Part shown: positions 46,101 to 57,900 of the stretch, in pieces
Layout: every line of letters starts with the position of its first letter
Numbering within the stretch: position 1 is the first letter of the stretch
DNA from: Macrophomina tecta
Lineage: Eukaryota; Ascomycota; Dothideomycetes; Botryosphaeriales; Botryosphaeriaceae
Reading direction: 5' to 3'
Assembly: GCA_024180945.1 (NCBI GenBank)
Contig: JAKSGN010000006.1
Span: 62,001-126,000 of the forward strand
DNA length: 64,000 nt
The notes under the pieces: model-generated
What the model saw: the letters and a program-made list of their open reading frames with translations, nothing else
Databases searched by the model: none
What the model was told of the DNA's origin: nothing
Translations under genes and position numbers: made by a program

Positions 46101-46490
46101 CGCTCAGAGGCGAATTTGCAGTCGGATTTCCACAAGTTATGCCAGAGGAATGGCACGAACGTGATGACGGGGCGCTGAAATGCGACGGTGAATAGTTTCC
46201 GGATAAGAGCTTCGGCTTTGTCCTTGGGGATGGCGGCATGTACAGTGGATGAGCGCTTGGAGGCATCAGCAGCCCCGCGCCGAGCAGCATCGCCAACGCC
46301 AGCCACGGCACCCCACTGAACCGCCAGCGAGGCTTTGGGACCGCCGTAAGATCTGGTTGCCCACTGCCACTCGGCGGCGCAGTCGAGGAGAGTGTTGGCA
46401 ACCGTGTGATTGCTCTGGCCCGGTGCGCCCAGCAGCGACGCCACTGAGCTATAGCTCACGAAGAAGTCCAGCATGGGAAGCTGATCCTTG
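39902..46490 (-). CDS. Modular PKS, C-terminal part in window (KR end to KS4)
   Basis: This frame takes over from the upstream PKS frame at a single frameshift near 46490. In order: C-terminal half of KR2 with YSSVASLLG and SNHTVAN; ACP7 (AGVDSLGAIDF); KS3 with DTACSSS, ECHGTGTKLGD and KAAVGHAES; a degenerate dehydratase; KR3 with ITGGTGGLG and EYAAAN; ACP8 (AGLDSLTSVSF); KS4 with DTACSSS, ETHGTGTSLGD and GHLEAAAG. A Pro/Ala-rich linker follows and the gene is then cut by hAT-1 copy A at 40115; the last codons and stop (39902) belong to the transposon. Neither AT nor release domain is present after KS4, so the 3' end of the gene is missing. No intron is seen. Confidence 0.88.
40565..41857 (-). 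other. PKS module 4: KS4, rest of module missing
   Basis: A complete ketosynthase with Cys in VDTACSSS, His in ETHGTGTSLGD and His in GHLEAAAG, ending at GFGGTNAHAVV. About 150 low-complexity residues follow and then the hAT-1 copy A end. The downstream domains of this module, and any thioesterase or reductase for release, are not in the window. Confidence 0.85.
41939..45646 (-). other. PKS module 3: KS-(degenerate DH)-KR-ACP, no AT
   Basis: KS3 is complete (DTACSSS, ECHGTGTKLGD, GHAES). The following about 260 residues align in position with a dehydratase, but the His motif is lost (only FCHGISATF) and the Asp motif reads SNIIQAA, with Asn where Asp is needed; it is probably structural. KR3 has ITGGTGGLG, FSSTSALLG and a normal EYAAAN active site with Tyr. 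ACP8 carries the DSL serine. The module would leave a beta-hydroxyl. No acyltransferase is present. Confidence 0.8.
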
Positions 46491-49400
46491 GAGCAGACGG
46501 GCCGCCGCGCCCTTTGTCCTGAGCACTGCGCTGTATGATGCGGCTGTCTGTGCAGGGTAGGTGCCGTCTTGCAGTATGCCCGCGCTGTGCACAACGCCAC
46601 GGATGGGCGGCAGGCCCAGGGAGAAGATGCGGCCGAGCAGCGTCGATACGCTTTCTTTGTCACCAACGTCGCAGCTGAACACTTCAAGCCGGGCAGCTGA
46701 ACGCGCACAAAGTGCTGTCAGCGCAGCCCAGTCGTCCTGGGAGCCGGCGGCGGGCTTGCCGCTGCGCGAGACAAGAATAACGTTCTGTGCCCCCAGTTGG
46801 ATCAGAGTTCTTGCCGTGAGGAGCCCGAGGCCTCCCAGGCCACCGCTGATAAGGTAAGTTGCGTCTGGTCCCCGTATTTCCAGTTTGCGCCTTGTCGATG
46901 GAGTAACTGCCTCGTCCTTGGCAGCTGTCAAAACAGCCTGGTTGGCAAAAATACCATCCTGAGGGGACCTGGCTAGTGGTTGCAGACCGGCATTGTGGAA
47001 TACCTCGAACCATGCCGCTGCTGAGAGAAGTGGACCATCACGCCGGTAGCGGTCCCGGTGAGCATTCCAACCTGTAGTCAGGCCGAAGGTGCAGTCGGCA
47101 AAAGGCATCACGCAGGTCAGCTCCGAGACGATCAGTCGCCCACCAGGCAGCATAAGCTCGCGCACGGCTTTCATGACGGTGTCCAGATCAGACGTTGCGT
47201 GGAGGACATTGGTGGCGAGCACAATATCGAATGATTCGGGAGCGAAACCCTGTGGCTCGCACGGCTGCTCGACGTCCAGCACGCGGTACTCGACGAAGGG
47301 ATAACGGCTGAAGTTTTTACGCGCCCGGGCAAGCAAGCTGCTCGAGAGGTCGGTGTAGCAGTAGCGTACTCGCACTCCCAAGTCGCGCAGCGCAGGCAGC
47401 ACGAAGCTCGCTGTGCCGCCGGTGCCTGCGCCAATCTCGAGGACCTGGACGGTGTAGTCTGCCGGAAGTGACGATGCTTTTATGACGTCGACGACGGCTG
47501 CTACGACCAGCTTGTTGAAATGACGAGCGAGGAAGGTGCTTCTGTATAGCTCCCCCGCCGCATCTTGGTTCTGATCAGCAAAAAGGAGCGTCAGTGGATC
47601 TACACGTCCTGCAAACACTTCGTCCAGCCGCTCGGCCGTCGCTTGGAGCAGCGCCAGCTGGGGGCCCAGAAGGCTCTCTGGGTAATCAACACGTAGCCGA
47701 GTGAGACGATCCAGCAGGGCGGGGAAAGCCTCTCGTGGAGAGCTGGAGCGATATCGTCGCCATGTGCGTAGCAGGTGCGGCGTCACCTCCCATTCTTGCG
47801 TCTTCCAAGCGGCGTGCATCATCAGCTGCGAGCAGAGGTCTTGAAGTTCGGCATCGGCGCGTGAAAATTGGTCTACCAATGTGCGATTCTCCTCTTCAAA
47901 GGTTGTAGTGTTGCTGGCCAACACCCGTGTCGCTTCAGCAGCCGTCTGAAGTCGCAGAGACGACCGCCCGTCATCGAAGCCACTTCTGCCCTCGCAAGAA
48001 ACCGGAGCCATAACCGTGATGGGAACGGACCTGGTACTTCCACAAAGACCAATCTGGATAAAGCTACCGTTACTGCTCTCGTTGTTGATGTTGGTGATGA
48101 TCTCGTCCAGAATCAGTGAGGGCGCGGTCACACTCTCATTTTGAATGTCCAGTGCCATGACAGTAATCGGAAGATGGTACTGCTCGACTTTGAACGCCTT
48201 CGCCATGCCAGCCAACGCCGCACCTCTGATTGATCCGACTGCAGGACCCGGATCGATGACGCCTGAAGTGATGTGCACGAGGCAGCTCGGTACATTCTCG
48301 CCACTACAGAGTGCAGCATAGTATGCCAAGGTAGAAGTTGCGAGACTCTCCTCCCAGTCCGGGTCTACGCCGCTTAGTCGAGGCTTCATTTCGTCAAATG
48401 CCCGGCAGTCGATAACAACCGTACGGACGGCTGATGTCTGGCTTGCTGCTCGGGGAGAGCCCAGAGTTTCCAGTTCCTCCACTTGAGCTGAGTATCCCAC
48501 TGCGTCGACGAGGCGCTGTTTGACGGAATTATACCTGTCACCCACCACTACGTACGACAACTGTTTTCCAGCATGCGGCGGATTTGAAGAAATATGCCGC
48601 ACTTCCTCCCGAGCGTAAGCTTGTTGGTAGAACAGAGGCGTGTCAAGTGCTTGTGTTGGTGCTAATGCTGCCGCAGACGATGGAGCTGGACGACTCTGCA
48701 GCCCACTCACTATCATCAATAGCTCTTGGCTATCCCCAGCATATACGGCCAAGTCAATGCGCAGGAACCTGTCGTCAGTCGCGTCGTCAGTCCTCTTAGC
48801 CACGACATTAACGAAGGCAGGCAAGGGATGCAGGAACTCGATGCGGCCGATGTTAAATGGCATGCGCGCCGGGGTTGACGCCAAAGAATCGAGAAAGAGG
48901 CCAGCGGAGGTCTGCAAGATACCGTCTAGCAGACAAGGGTGCGCAAACATGCCGTGTCCGATCAGGGCTGACGAATGGCGAGCGAAAGCATGTGAGCGGG
49001 AGCCGGAGATACTTTGCAGAGTCCGGAAGTGCGGGCCATATTTGAGCCCCTTTAGCTCAAAATGTCTGTACACTGCTGCAGCCGCCTCCTGCTTGCCGTC
49101 TTCGGACATACAGCTTTGCGAGGCTTCGGGCACACTTGGCCTTTCGGCGTCGCTGCCGTTGTCCTGGTTGCCGAGGATGTGATACCGTGCCTCGACGTTA
49201 GGGGCCAAGTCTTCAAAGTTACCTCGACCATACGCAATTGTGATTGTCCGGTCCGAAGGTTGAACAGTGCAGTAGAGTGATGGACGGCTCTTTTGTTGGT
49301 CATCTGTCTGCACATCCTCATGGGACAGAATGCAGGGGGCGAGGAACGTCACATCCTCAAGCACGACATGACCAGCAGCGGAGCCATGTATTTCGCGAGC

Positions 49401-51995
49401 AGCACTTGCGGCGAGTTCCATATGAAGTGCTCCGGGAACGACAATTCGTCCGTGCACGACATGTTGCTTCAAAAGAGAGGCGAGTGCATGGCGGATAGGA
49501 ACGATGATGGTGACGCGGCCATCGGGGTGATCTTGCCGGTTCCTGAGGAATGGATGCACGCGCTTACGATATGGGAAGCGCTCCGCCCTCTTAGGGGCGG
49601 GTGAACGCATCCTGGAAGCGCTAGACCGACGTGTGGTACCGACAGTTGGTGGAAGCTGTTGGCTGATAGCATCACGTAGCTTAACTATTGCCTCGCTCCA
49701 GGCAGCATGGTCATCCTTGGGCGGGTCCTGGGTGGCGGTAATGGTCACTGGTGTCGTTATGCACTGCCTCACCAGCTTGGCCAGGACCGCTCTAGGGCCG
49801 ATCTCAACGAAGCAGCGGCCGCCCAGGCGGTGGGCTTCATGCACAGCATCGTGGAACCGCACCGGGTCCACGATGTGTGACAACCAGTGGGATTTACTTT
49901 CCAACTCCGGGCCAGCCATCCTGCCTGTGACGCAGCTGACAAGCTGTATGCCGCCCGGCTGCGGCGCGCGGATTTTAACGTCCAGCAGAGCTTGTTCAAA
50001 GCCTCGTAACGCGGGACGCATGAGCGGGGAGTGGAAGGCATGAGAGACTTTGAGCGGGCGGGCAACGCAGCCGATGGATTGGCAAACCTCGTCCACTTCG
50101 TTCTTGGCACCCGAGACCACAGTCATGCGCGGGCTGTTTATGGCGGCAATAGAGCATTGCGAAAGCTGCAGCCGCTGCATTGTCGCAGCCACTTCTTCCG
50201 CGCCGGCCACCAAGGCCACCATGCCACCGACGTGGCGCGGCAGAGCCCCTAGTAATCGACCACGGACTGCAACCAGGCGCATTGCGTCGCGTAGGCTCAA
50301 GCAGCCCGCTACATGTGCTGCCACGAACTCTCCAAGAGAGTGACCGAGCACCACGGCCAGGCAGAAGCCCTCGCGCTGCAGCATGCGAAACAGGCCGAGC
50401 TCAACGGCAAAGAGACATACTTGGCTGTATGACGTGTCTTCGATGAGCTGTGCTGCATGCACCTCATTGTTCACTGGGGGATAAAGCACCGAGAGCAGAG
50501 GTGTATCGAGGAAATCGTCGGCGATAGCGGCGCACTCATCGACGCAGTCACGGAAGGTGGAATCGCTGCGGTATAGAGACCTGGCCATGTTGATTGATTG
50601 GCTTCCTTGGCCGGTGAACATGGCGACAAGCCCAGGACAGGGCAAGATACCAGTTTGCATAGTGATTTGATCCCGTGCTTCGTCGTGATCCTCTTCCTGC
50701 GGTTTTCTTGTATGGGCGGCCTGACGAAGCACGGCGTGGACATTGGATCCGCCGAAACCCCAGCTTGACAGAGAGCCAATAAGAGGGCCGTTCATGGGTG
50801 ACAATTGGATGGTCTCGCTGGGAAAGACGACTGGGAAGCCCCCTGCTTCAATATGGGTGTTGAGTTTCCGGAAGTGAAGATTTGCCGGTACTTGCGCATG
50901 CTGGAGTACGAGCGCGGTCTTGACCAGGCCGGCGATTCCGGCCGCACCCTCGAGGTGGCCGACATTCGTCTTGAGAGCTCCAATATGCAGTGGGCGCCAG
51001 GAAGAGCGTCCCGGAGCGAGGGCTTCTTGGAAGGCATTGAATTCCAGAGGGTCTCCGACCTTGGTGCCGGTGCCATGTGTTTCGAGAAAGTCTACTTCAC
51101 AGCCTGCGATACCAGCCTCAGCCAGGGCAGCGTTGATGACGGCTGTCTGAGCCGGTCCGTTAGGGGCCAGCAAACTGGCGGACCGGCCATCGTGGTTGGA
51201 AGCTGATCCAATCAGCTCTGCATACGCGTCTTTTCTCAGTCCCTGTCCAGGCTTCTCGAGCACAATGGCAGCACAGCCCTCCCCTCTTGCAAAACCATCA
51301 GCGTCATCGTCAAAAGCCTTGCTCCTGCAGCCCGGGCTTAACATTGTTGCTTGACATTCGCCAATGAAGGTGTCTGGGGACAAGATGAGATTCACGCCTA
51401 ATACCAGCGCCCGGTCACAGACGCCACCAAGGACGGCCCTTCTGGCCAGGTCGGTGGCTTGCAGCGAGCTGGAGCAAGCCGTATCAATGGCCATAGACGG
51501 GCCCTTGAGGCCGAATTCGAAGGAGATACGGTTTGCAATCATGGAGTTAGCGCCGCCAGCAACGTCGAAACCGCCGCCCAAAAAATTCGGATCCTTCTTA
51601 ACTTTATGCCAGTCATTAGAACAGACGCCAACAAAGACACCCGTATTGCTGCCTCTTAGTTTAGTTCTGTCTTCATAACCAGCGTCTCTGAAGGCTTCTA
51701 GTGCAACCTGAAGAGCGAGGCGCTGCTGAGGGTCCATCTGAGTGACTTGCGATGGTGACATGTTGAAGGCATGACGGTCAAACATGTCAATGTCTTCGAT
51801 GAAGGCAGCCTGGTCGACGTATGACTTGCCCTCAGTGCCTGGCACAGAGTCGTAGAAATCGTCAATATCGAACCGATCATGCGGCACGGGCACAATGCAG
51901 TCCACTTTGTCGGTCAGGTTCTTCCAGAACTTGGCTGGGTTGGTGGCTCTGCCCGGAAGGCGGCAGCCGATGCCTGCAATCTCCAGAGCCCTTTT
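45749..51995 (-). other. PKS module 2: KS-AT-DH-cMT-KR-ACP, the only AT
   Basis: KS2 has Cys2946, His3079 and His3119. The acyltransferase has GHSLGEF (Ser3325) and HAFHS (3424-3428), the signature of malonyl-CoA selectivity. DH2 has His3617 (QHVVHGRIVVP) and Asp3796 (LLDGILQ). The C-methyltransferase has EIGAGTGG; no enoyl reductase is present. KR2 is split by the frameshift near 46490 and has His in place of Tyr (SNHTVAN). The predicted product is an alpha-methyl enoyl unit if KR2 is active. This is the only AT in the visible synthase, so it or a separate enzyme must load the other modules. Confidence 0.88.
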
Positions 51996-54900
51996 CGAAG
52001 GAACTGTATGGTCTTCGACAGTGGCTTGAGGAAGACCTTGGGGAGAAGATGCAGGTCCCGCACCAACTTTTGTGGTAGTTCTTGAAGTAAATTCTCTGGA
52101 ATGGTCAGAGGCAGCCTGCGCAGGGGCTTGGCTTGGGTATTTATAAGCGATGTCTGGAAGGGCAAAGTCATGGCTCGCCCGTACGACCGCGGATGCCTTC
52201 GCCGGAGGCAACGTCTCCAGAAGAAAATCCGCGATCTCCCGTGCAGTGGGATGGTCGAACACGAGCGTCGGCTTCAGACGCTGGGCTATCCCCAGCTCCT
52301 TTTGCAGAATGTTGCGAAACTCGATAGCCATCAGAGAATCGAGCCCTGCAGCCACAAGGGACTCATCATCTCGGGGAACGCAAGCCAGGAGACGGCTGGC
52401 GACGCGACGTATTACAGGCAGAAAATCATCAGCAGCGGCCGAAGTGACCGGAGCAGTTCGCGTTGTCGTTCTCGTCATTGGTGCCTCCTGGTAGGCCGTG
52501 TCCGCAACAGGCGCTGAACTGGACACATCGTCAACGGAAGCGCTTCCCAACTTCAAACTGATCAAACGAGTAAGATCAGCCACACTGGGGTAGTCAAAAA
52601 CGGCACTTGCTGGGAGCCTTGCTCCTGAAGGCAGCAGCTTGGCCTGAATGGAGTTGCGAAGGTCGATTGCTGAGAGGGAATCGAGACCAGCGCCCACCAG
52701 CAGTTCGTCATCAGCAGGCTGGCGGCCAATGTACTTCCCGGCAAGGTCCCGGATTGTTGACGAAATACGGCTGTAGTCAGCGTGCTTAGTCGCGCTCAGT
52801 GATGCAGCAGTTTGCTTCCGGGCCTCGTCGGGCGGCGTCGACCTTTGCATAGGATGGGAAACCTGGAGAAGAGTCTCTTGAGCTCCATTTACTTCGCCGT
52901 TATTTTTCGGGCCGAGCAGGTTACCAAATATACGTTTGTTGCCCTTGTAATCGCGGTTGATTGATGCCGGTCGAATTGGAGCGGCGAGCACAACGTCCAA
53001 ATCGCCAAACAGGACAGTTGCCAGCACCTCAGCAGCGTCGGTGAGAGACAGAGGGTCATATAACATCTTGGTTCTGCGATCGGCACCCCTGCGAGCCGCA
53101 TCGCCGACTTGAGAAACAGCTCCCCACATGATTGATGAGGCAGGGAGGCCAATGCGCCTGCGCCAGCGGACGAAGCCATCCATGAATGAGTTCGCCGCCG
53201 CGTGGTTGGCTTGGCCGGCCGAGCCGAAGAAGGCAGCGGCGGAGGAGAATACGACGAAAATCTTGACCGGATGCTGCAAGGACAGGCGGTGAAGGTTGAG
53301 TATGCCGCTCGCCTTGGTGCGCATGACAGGGCCGAAGGTGGCTGTCGACTGGTTCCCGATGCTGGCGTCGGACAGGTGGCCAGCTGCGTGGAGGATACCG
53401 ACAACAGGCACATCAAACGAGTCAAAAATGCGGTTCAGCTGCACCTCATCGCTCACGTCGCAGCGATGAACGGTGATTTGGCAGCGCGATCGTTGGAGAA
53501 GAGCCCAGAGCTCTGCCTCGGCGGCTCCCGGGACATTGCCTGAGCGTGAGAGGAGTGCAATGCGACGAGCGCCCTCAAGAATCAAGACGCGGGCCGCCAG
53601 AAGGCCAAGCCCACCGGTGCCACCGGTGATCACATACACGCCTCCGTCAATGGCAGAAGCGCGAGGTGTGCCTTTGCCGACCGCATTCGGAATGGCGGAG
53701 ATGACGTTATTGACGGGGCGAAGCGGCCGACGAGCAACCATAATCGCCTGTGCAGCTATTGTTTCGTCACTGGACGTTACAGGCTCGAGCTGGGATTGCC
53801 GGAAGGCATTGTTCCAGCGAGCCAAGCTGGTCAGCGGCCCGCGGCCGCTGGAACGTCGTTCGTCGGTGGACAGCCACCAGCCCTTGGTGAAGCCAAAGGT
53901 AGCGTCCGCCCACGCCGAGGTGTCAGTGAGCTCAGAGAGAACCAGTATACCTCCTGGCTTCAGCAACGCGTGGATGTGTGTGAGCGTGACTGATAGATCA
54001 GCCGTGGCATGCAGCACGTTGGCGGCCAGGACAATGTCGTAGCTGCCCAAGATGAAGCCTTGACGCTCCGGGTCGCGCTCGATATCTAGCAGCGCGGTGT
54101 GAAAGCCCGGGACTGAGGGTGCGAATTCGTTCTGCGCGCGGGCGAAGAAGGAGGTCGAAATGTCGGTAAAACAGAAGGAGCGGCAGAGGGTTGGCAACAC
54201 GTCGCGGACGCTTCGAGTGGTCCCACCGGTCCCTGCCCCAATCTCAATGACCTTTAACTGGCCCGTTGATGCAGCGATGGAGCTCAGTGTTCCGGAAGCC
54301 ACCTTATTAAATAGGGCTGCAAGGGGTGATTCATCGTAGAGACGCTTGGTGAGCTCAGGGTTGGAAAAGAGCACCGAGACTGGGTCGGTGTCTCCTTTTA
54401 ACATAGCCAGATGGTCTGGCCGAACGTGCTCAAGGAAGTCCACGCGCGCTCCGACACTAGGATATATCTTCTTCACGTCGGATGACGTGTTTGCGGCACC
54501 AATTGGGGCCACCTGGTGGCGATAGAGGTCGTAGAGCGCTCGCAGGTGCGGCGTCACTTGAGATGGCGCAGCAGCCACCATGCACTGTTGCAGATATGTC
54601 TTTGCAATAGCGTCCACCGCATCAAGCCCTTCCAGCAATTCTCTTCGGCTGAAGCAAGTACTGAAAAACTCCGCCATAGCGGCATCCATGCTACTCCGCA
54701 GAACATGCTCGAGTCTTGGAATGGCGGCCAGGATCGAGCCGCCGGTAGCGTTGGAAAGGGAGGCGTGCTCAAAAGACAGAACAACTTTCCCCACATGCTG
54801 CCCATGCCTCATACTGGAGAATGCCTTGGCGATTTCAGTAAATGTGAACTGTTGAACTGGCAGCGGTTTCGGCCAACCAGCCAACAGCTCACGCTCGACC

Positions 54901-57900
54901 CTTGAGAGGAGGTTCGCATGAGACTGGGGATCAACTGCCAGCATTTTGTCTATGGCTACGACGGCGAATCGCACATCAGGCCGCACGTTGAGAACTCGTT
55001 CTTCAGTCCAGATCTCACGCTTTCCGAGTTCAATGAAGATACCTGAAGTTGCCAACAGGCGCAGAGAAACGGGGATGAAATCGCCGGTAAGGCAGTTGAG
55101 CACTACGTCCGGCCTGGCTCTGTGCTCAGAGAGGTCGGCTTCGAATTTGCGGACGTCCCTTGAGCTCGAAATGAGCTGCACACCGTACGAGCGGACCAGC
55201 CTTTCCTTTTCCGGGCTGCCGACAGTAGCTATGACATTGGCGCCGAGACGTTTGGCAAGTTGTATAGCAAATAACCCAACCCCCCCAGCTGCAGCGTGGA
55301 TAAGGATTTCCTGCCCCGCTTTTAACTGAGCCACGTCGACTAGCGAGTGATAGACGGTAGCATAGACCGACGGGACGCTGGCCGCCTGTTCGAAAGTCAT
55401 CCCCGAGGGCTTAGCAATCAATCTGTGCTGGTCTGTGGTGACATAGGACCGCAGACATCCACGGGCAATACCAAGTACTTCGTCACCAACACGCCATTTC
55501 TGCACATTGCTGCCGACTCTACTGACCACACCTGCACAGTCGGCGCCCAGAGGGCCAGGCACGCCTAGATTGAGGCCCATGGCATTCAAAACGTCCCGGA
55601 AGTTGAGCCCCACCGCACGCACCTGGAGCTCTACTTCATCTTGCCCAGGCCCATCGCTGGGTTGCTGCTGCATAGGCACGACGCGCAGGTGTCGAAAGTC
55701 CGGTTCTGCGTCTACACCAACTTGGCATTCGAGACCAATGACTTCATTCTCCATAGGTGTGATGGACTGCAGGCGAGGGGTGTACTGCCCATTGAGATCA
55801 GTGAAGATTTCGTGCTCCAGTGGCAGATGCGCACACGCATGCAGCGCTTCTGCGGAGGTGAGAAATCCGTCGGATTGGGCAAGTGCCGAGTTGACGTGCC
55901 AAAGGAAGATCTTTAGGTCCGGAAGCTCCGTTCGGCATGCTCGGACAAGGCCAGAAAGCGTCCAGTTGTTGGCCGGGATCGCTGGCGTATATCCCCTATC
56001 GCTCGTTTGAATTGAACAGTCAGTAAAGTCGATGATTGTCAGCGGCAGAGGCACATCCATCCTGTCCAATGCCCTAATGACATCCAGGACTTCAAGTGAC
56101 GTTTCGCCATCGGGGTCGTTGGGACAGGCTGGTGGAGCAAACAGCAGCCCTTCCACTCCAGACAGTTCAGAAAGGCGTTGATGGAGGCTTTGAGCAGGCT
56201 GAACGTCGAGCTGGGGAAGTGGAAGTCGCGAAACTTTCAGTGGCGAAGGTCGAGTGCTGGAAGAGCGGATGAGGGCGAAGCGCGTGAATCCTGGTCCGTT
56301 GCCCACAGACAGGCTAGTGGGTAGCGGCTGCATCGACTCTCTGAATATACGCTCCTGTTTTGTCGTTGTCGAGGGTGAATTGGCTGTCTCGATTTTGCGG
56401 AAGGTTGTGCGCTGATTTGCTTCATTCCGCACCCCGGCAGCACCGCGTTCGATCGCATCCGGACTCACATTGCTTGACGAGACAGCTTTGGCAACAAACC
56501 GTCCGATATTGAGCATAAGCCCACCGTGCTGGTCGTAGATGGCAACAGAAGCAACCAGTGTTCCAGGGCTGGCGTCGAGCCGGCTGCAGAGGGCATATTT
56601 CGGCCGCCTATCGACTTGATCCCTAGTGGTGTGCCAATGTACCTCCGCCATCTGGAAAGGCAGGAAAGTCTGGCTGGCAGAGCCCGTTTGGTGAAGTAAT
56701 GAACAGACCTGGAAGGCGGCGTCGCAAAGATTCGGTGGCACGAAATATTCGTTACGAAAATGCATGAAAGTGGACGTGGGTGGATTCAAGGTCTCATGTG
56801 AAGCGCCGCCGATCTTGGCGAAGGCGCTACTACAGTCACGGTTGACTGCGATGCGAGTGAGGGCTCGGAATATCGGTCCATATTCAATGCCCCTGTCTGT
56901 TGCGCGCCTGTAGAAATCAGAAGGTTTGATGAGGGTAGAATGTAGCATGCTAGCGTCCTCAACGTCCAGGGCCATGTCATCCACATCTTGATGAATGAGC
57001 TCGAATGTGGCGGTTGCGTGCGAAGTGACGCTGCCTCTGCACTCCGTCTCAACACGCCAACTCTTTCCACTGCCTGTGCCGCTAGCTGCCGTTGCACATT
57101 GGAGAAAAATTGGATCGGCATCGGCCACATCTTGAATGGAGATGGCCTTAGCCAGAACGAGCTCTTCAAGCCCCAATCCCGTCGACTCATCCCCCAGATG
57201 AGCCTCGACAGCGGCACGGAGCATTTCTATGATGGCTGCCGCGGGAACTATGATCCTGCCCTGAACACGGTGTTGTGCTAGCAGGTCTCTGCGGAGGCGC
57301 TCACCAATGGCAACGCGATAGACGGCATAGCAGCCACCATCACGGGAAGTCTTGGACGTAACAAACGCATTGTCGCTCGGGCGCCACGGTATGAACGCGC
57401 GTCCCTCAAAGGGCCACGGGGCTCGAAGAAGGCGGTGAGACTTGAGGCAGCCTGGTGATGCCTCCCTGGCTGTGGGAAGACGGACAATGGCGTGAGCGTT
57501 GGTGCCACCGAACCCAAAGCTTGAAATGCCGCAAGCGAACCTCTCCAGGTCAATGTCATCTAGCCGTGTCATTTTCTTAGGAACAACGAGACCGCAGTCG
57601 GTCTCAAACAGTGGGTTCAGAGTCTCGAAATTGGCCTGAGGGGGGATGCAGCGGCTTCGGAGGACCATCACGGATTTGATCAAACCCGCCATGCCTGCAG
57701 CACCCTCAAGGTGGCCCACGTTGGCCTTGACGCTTCCCACGTAAAGCGGTGGGAATGCAGATGAGCGGCCACTGAATACGTTCGTCAGAGCTGTCCACTC
57801 GATACCGTCACCCAGTTTTGTCGCGGTGCCGTGGCTCTCTATATGAATGAGCTGTTCGGGCCGGAGTCTGGCTGCTTCAATGGCACGGCGGATGACGGCC

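Noticed and set aside
46491..46708. N-terminal 70 residues of the frame that carries the PKS C-terminal part
   Set aside because: They are the out-of-frame reading of KR2, which is coded in the other frame here; the true PKS sequence enters this frame only near 46490.
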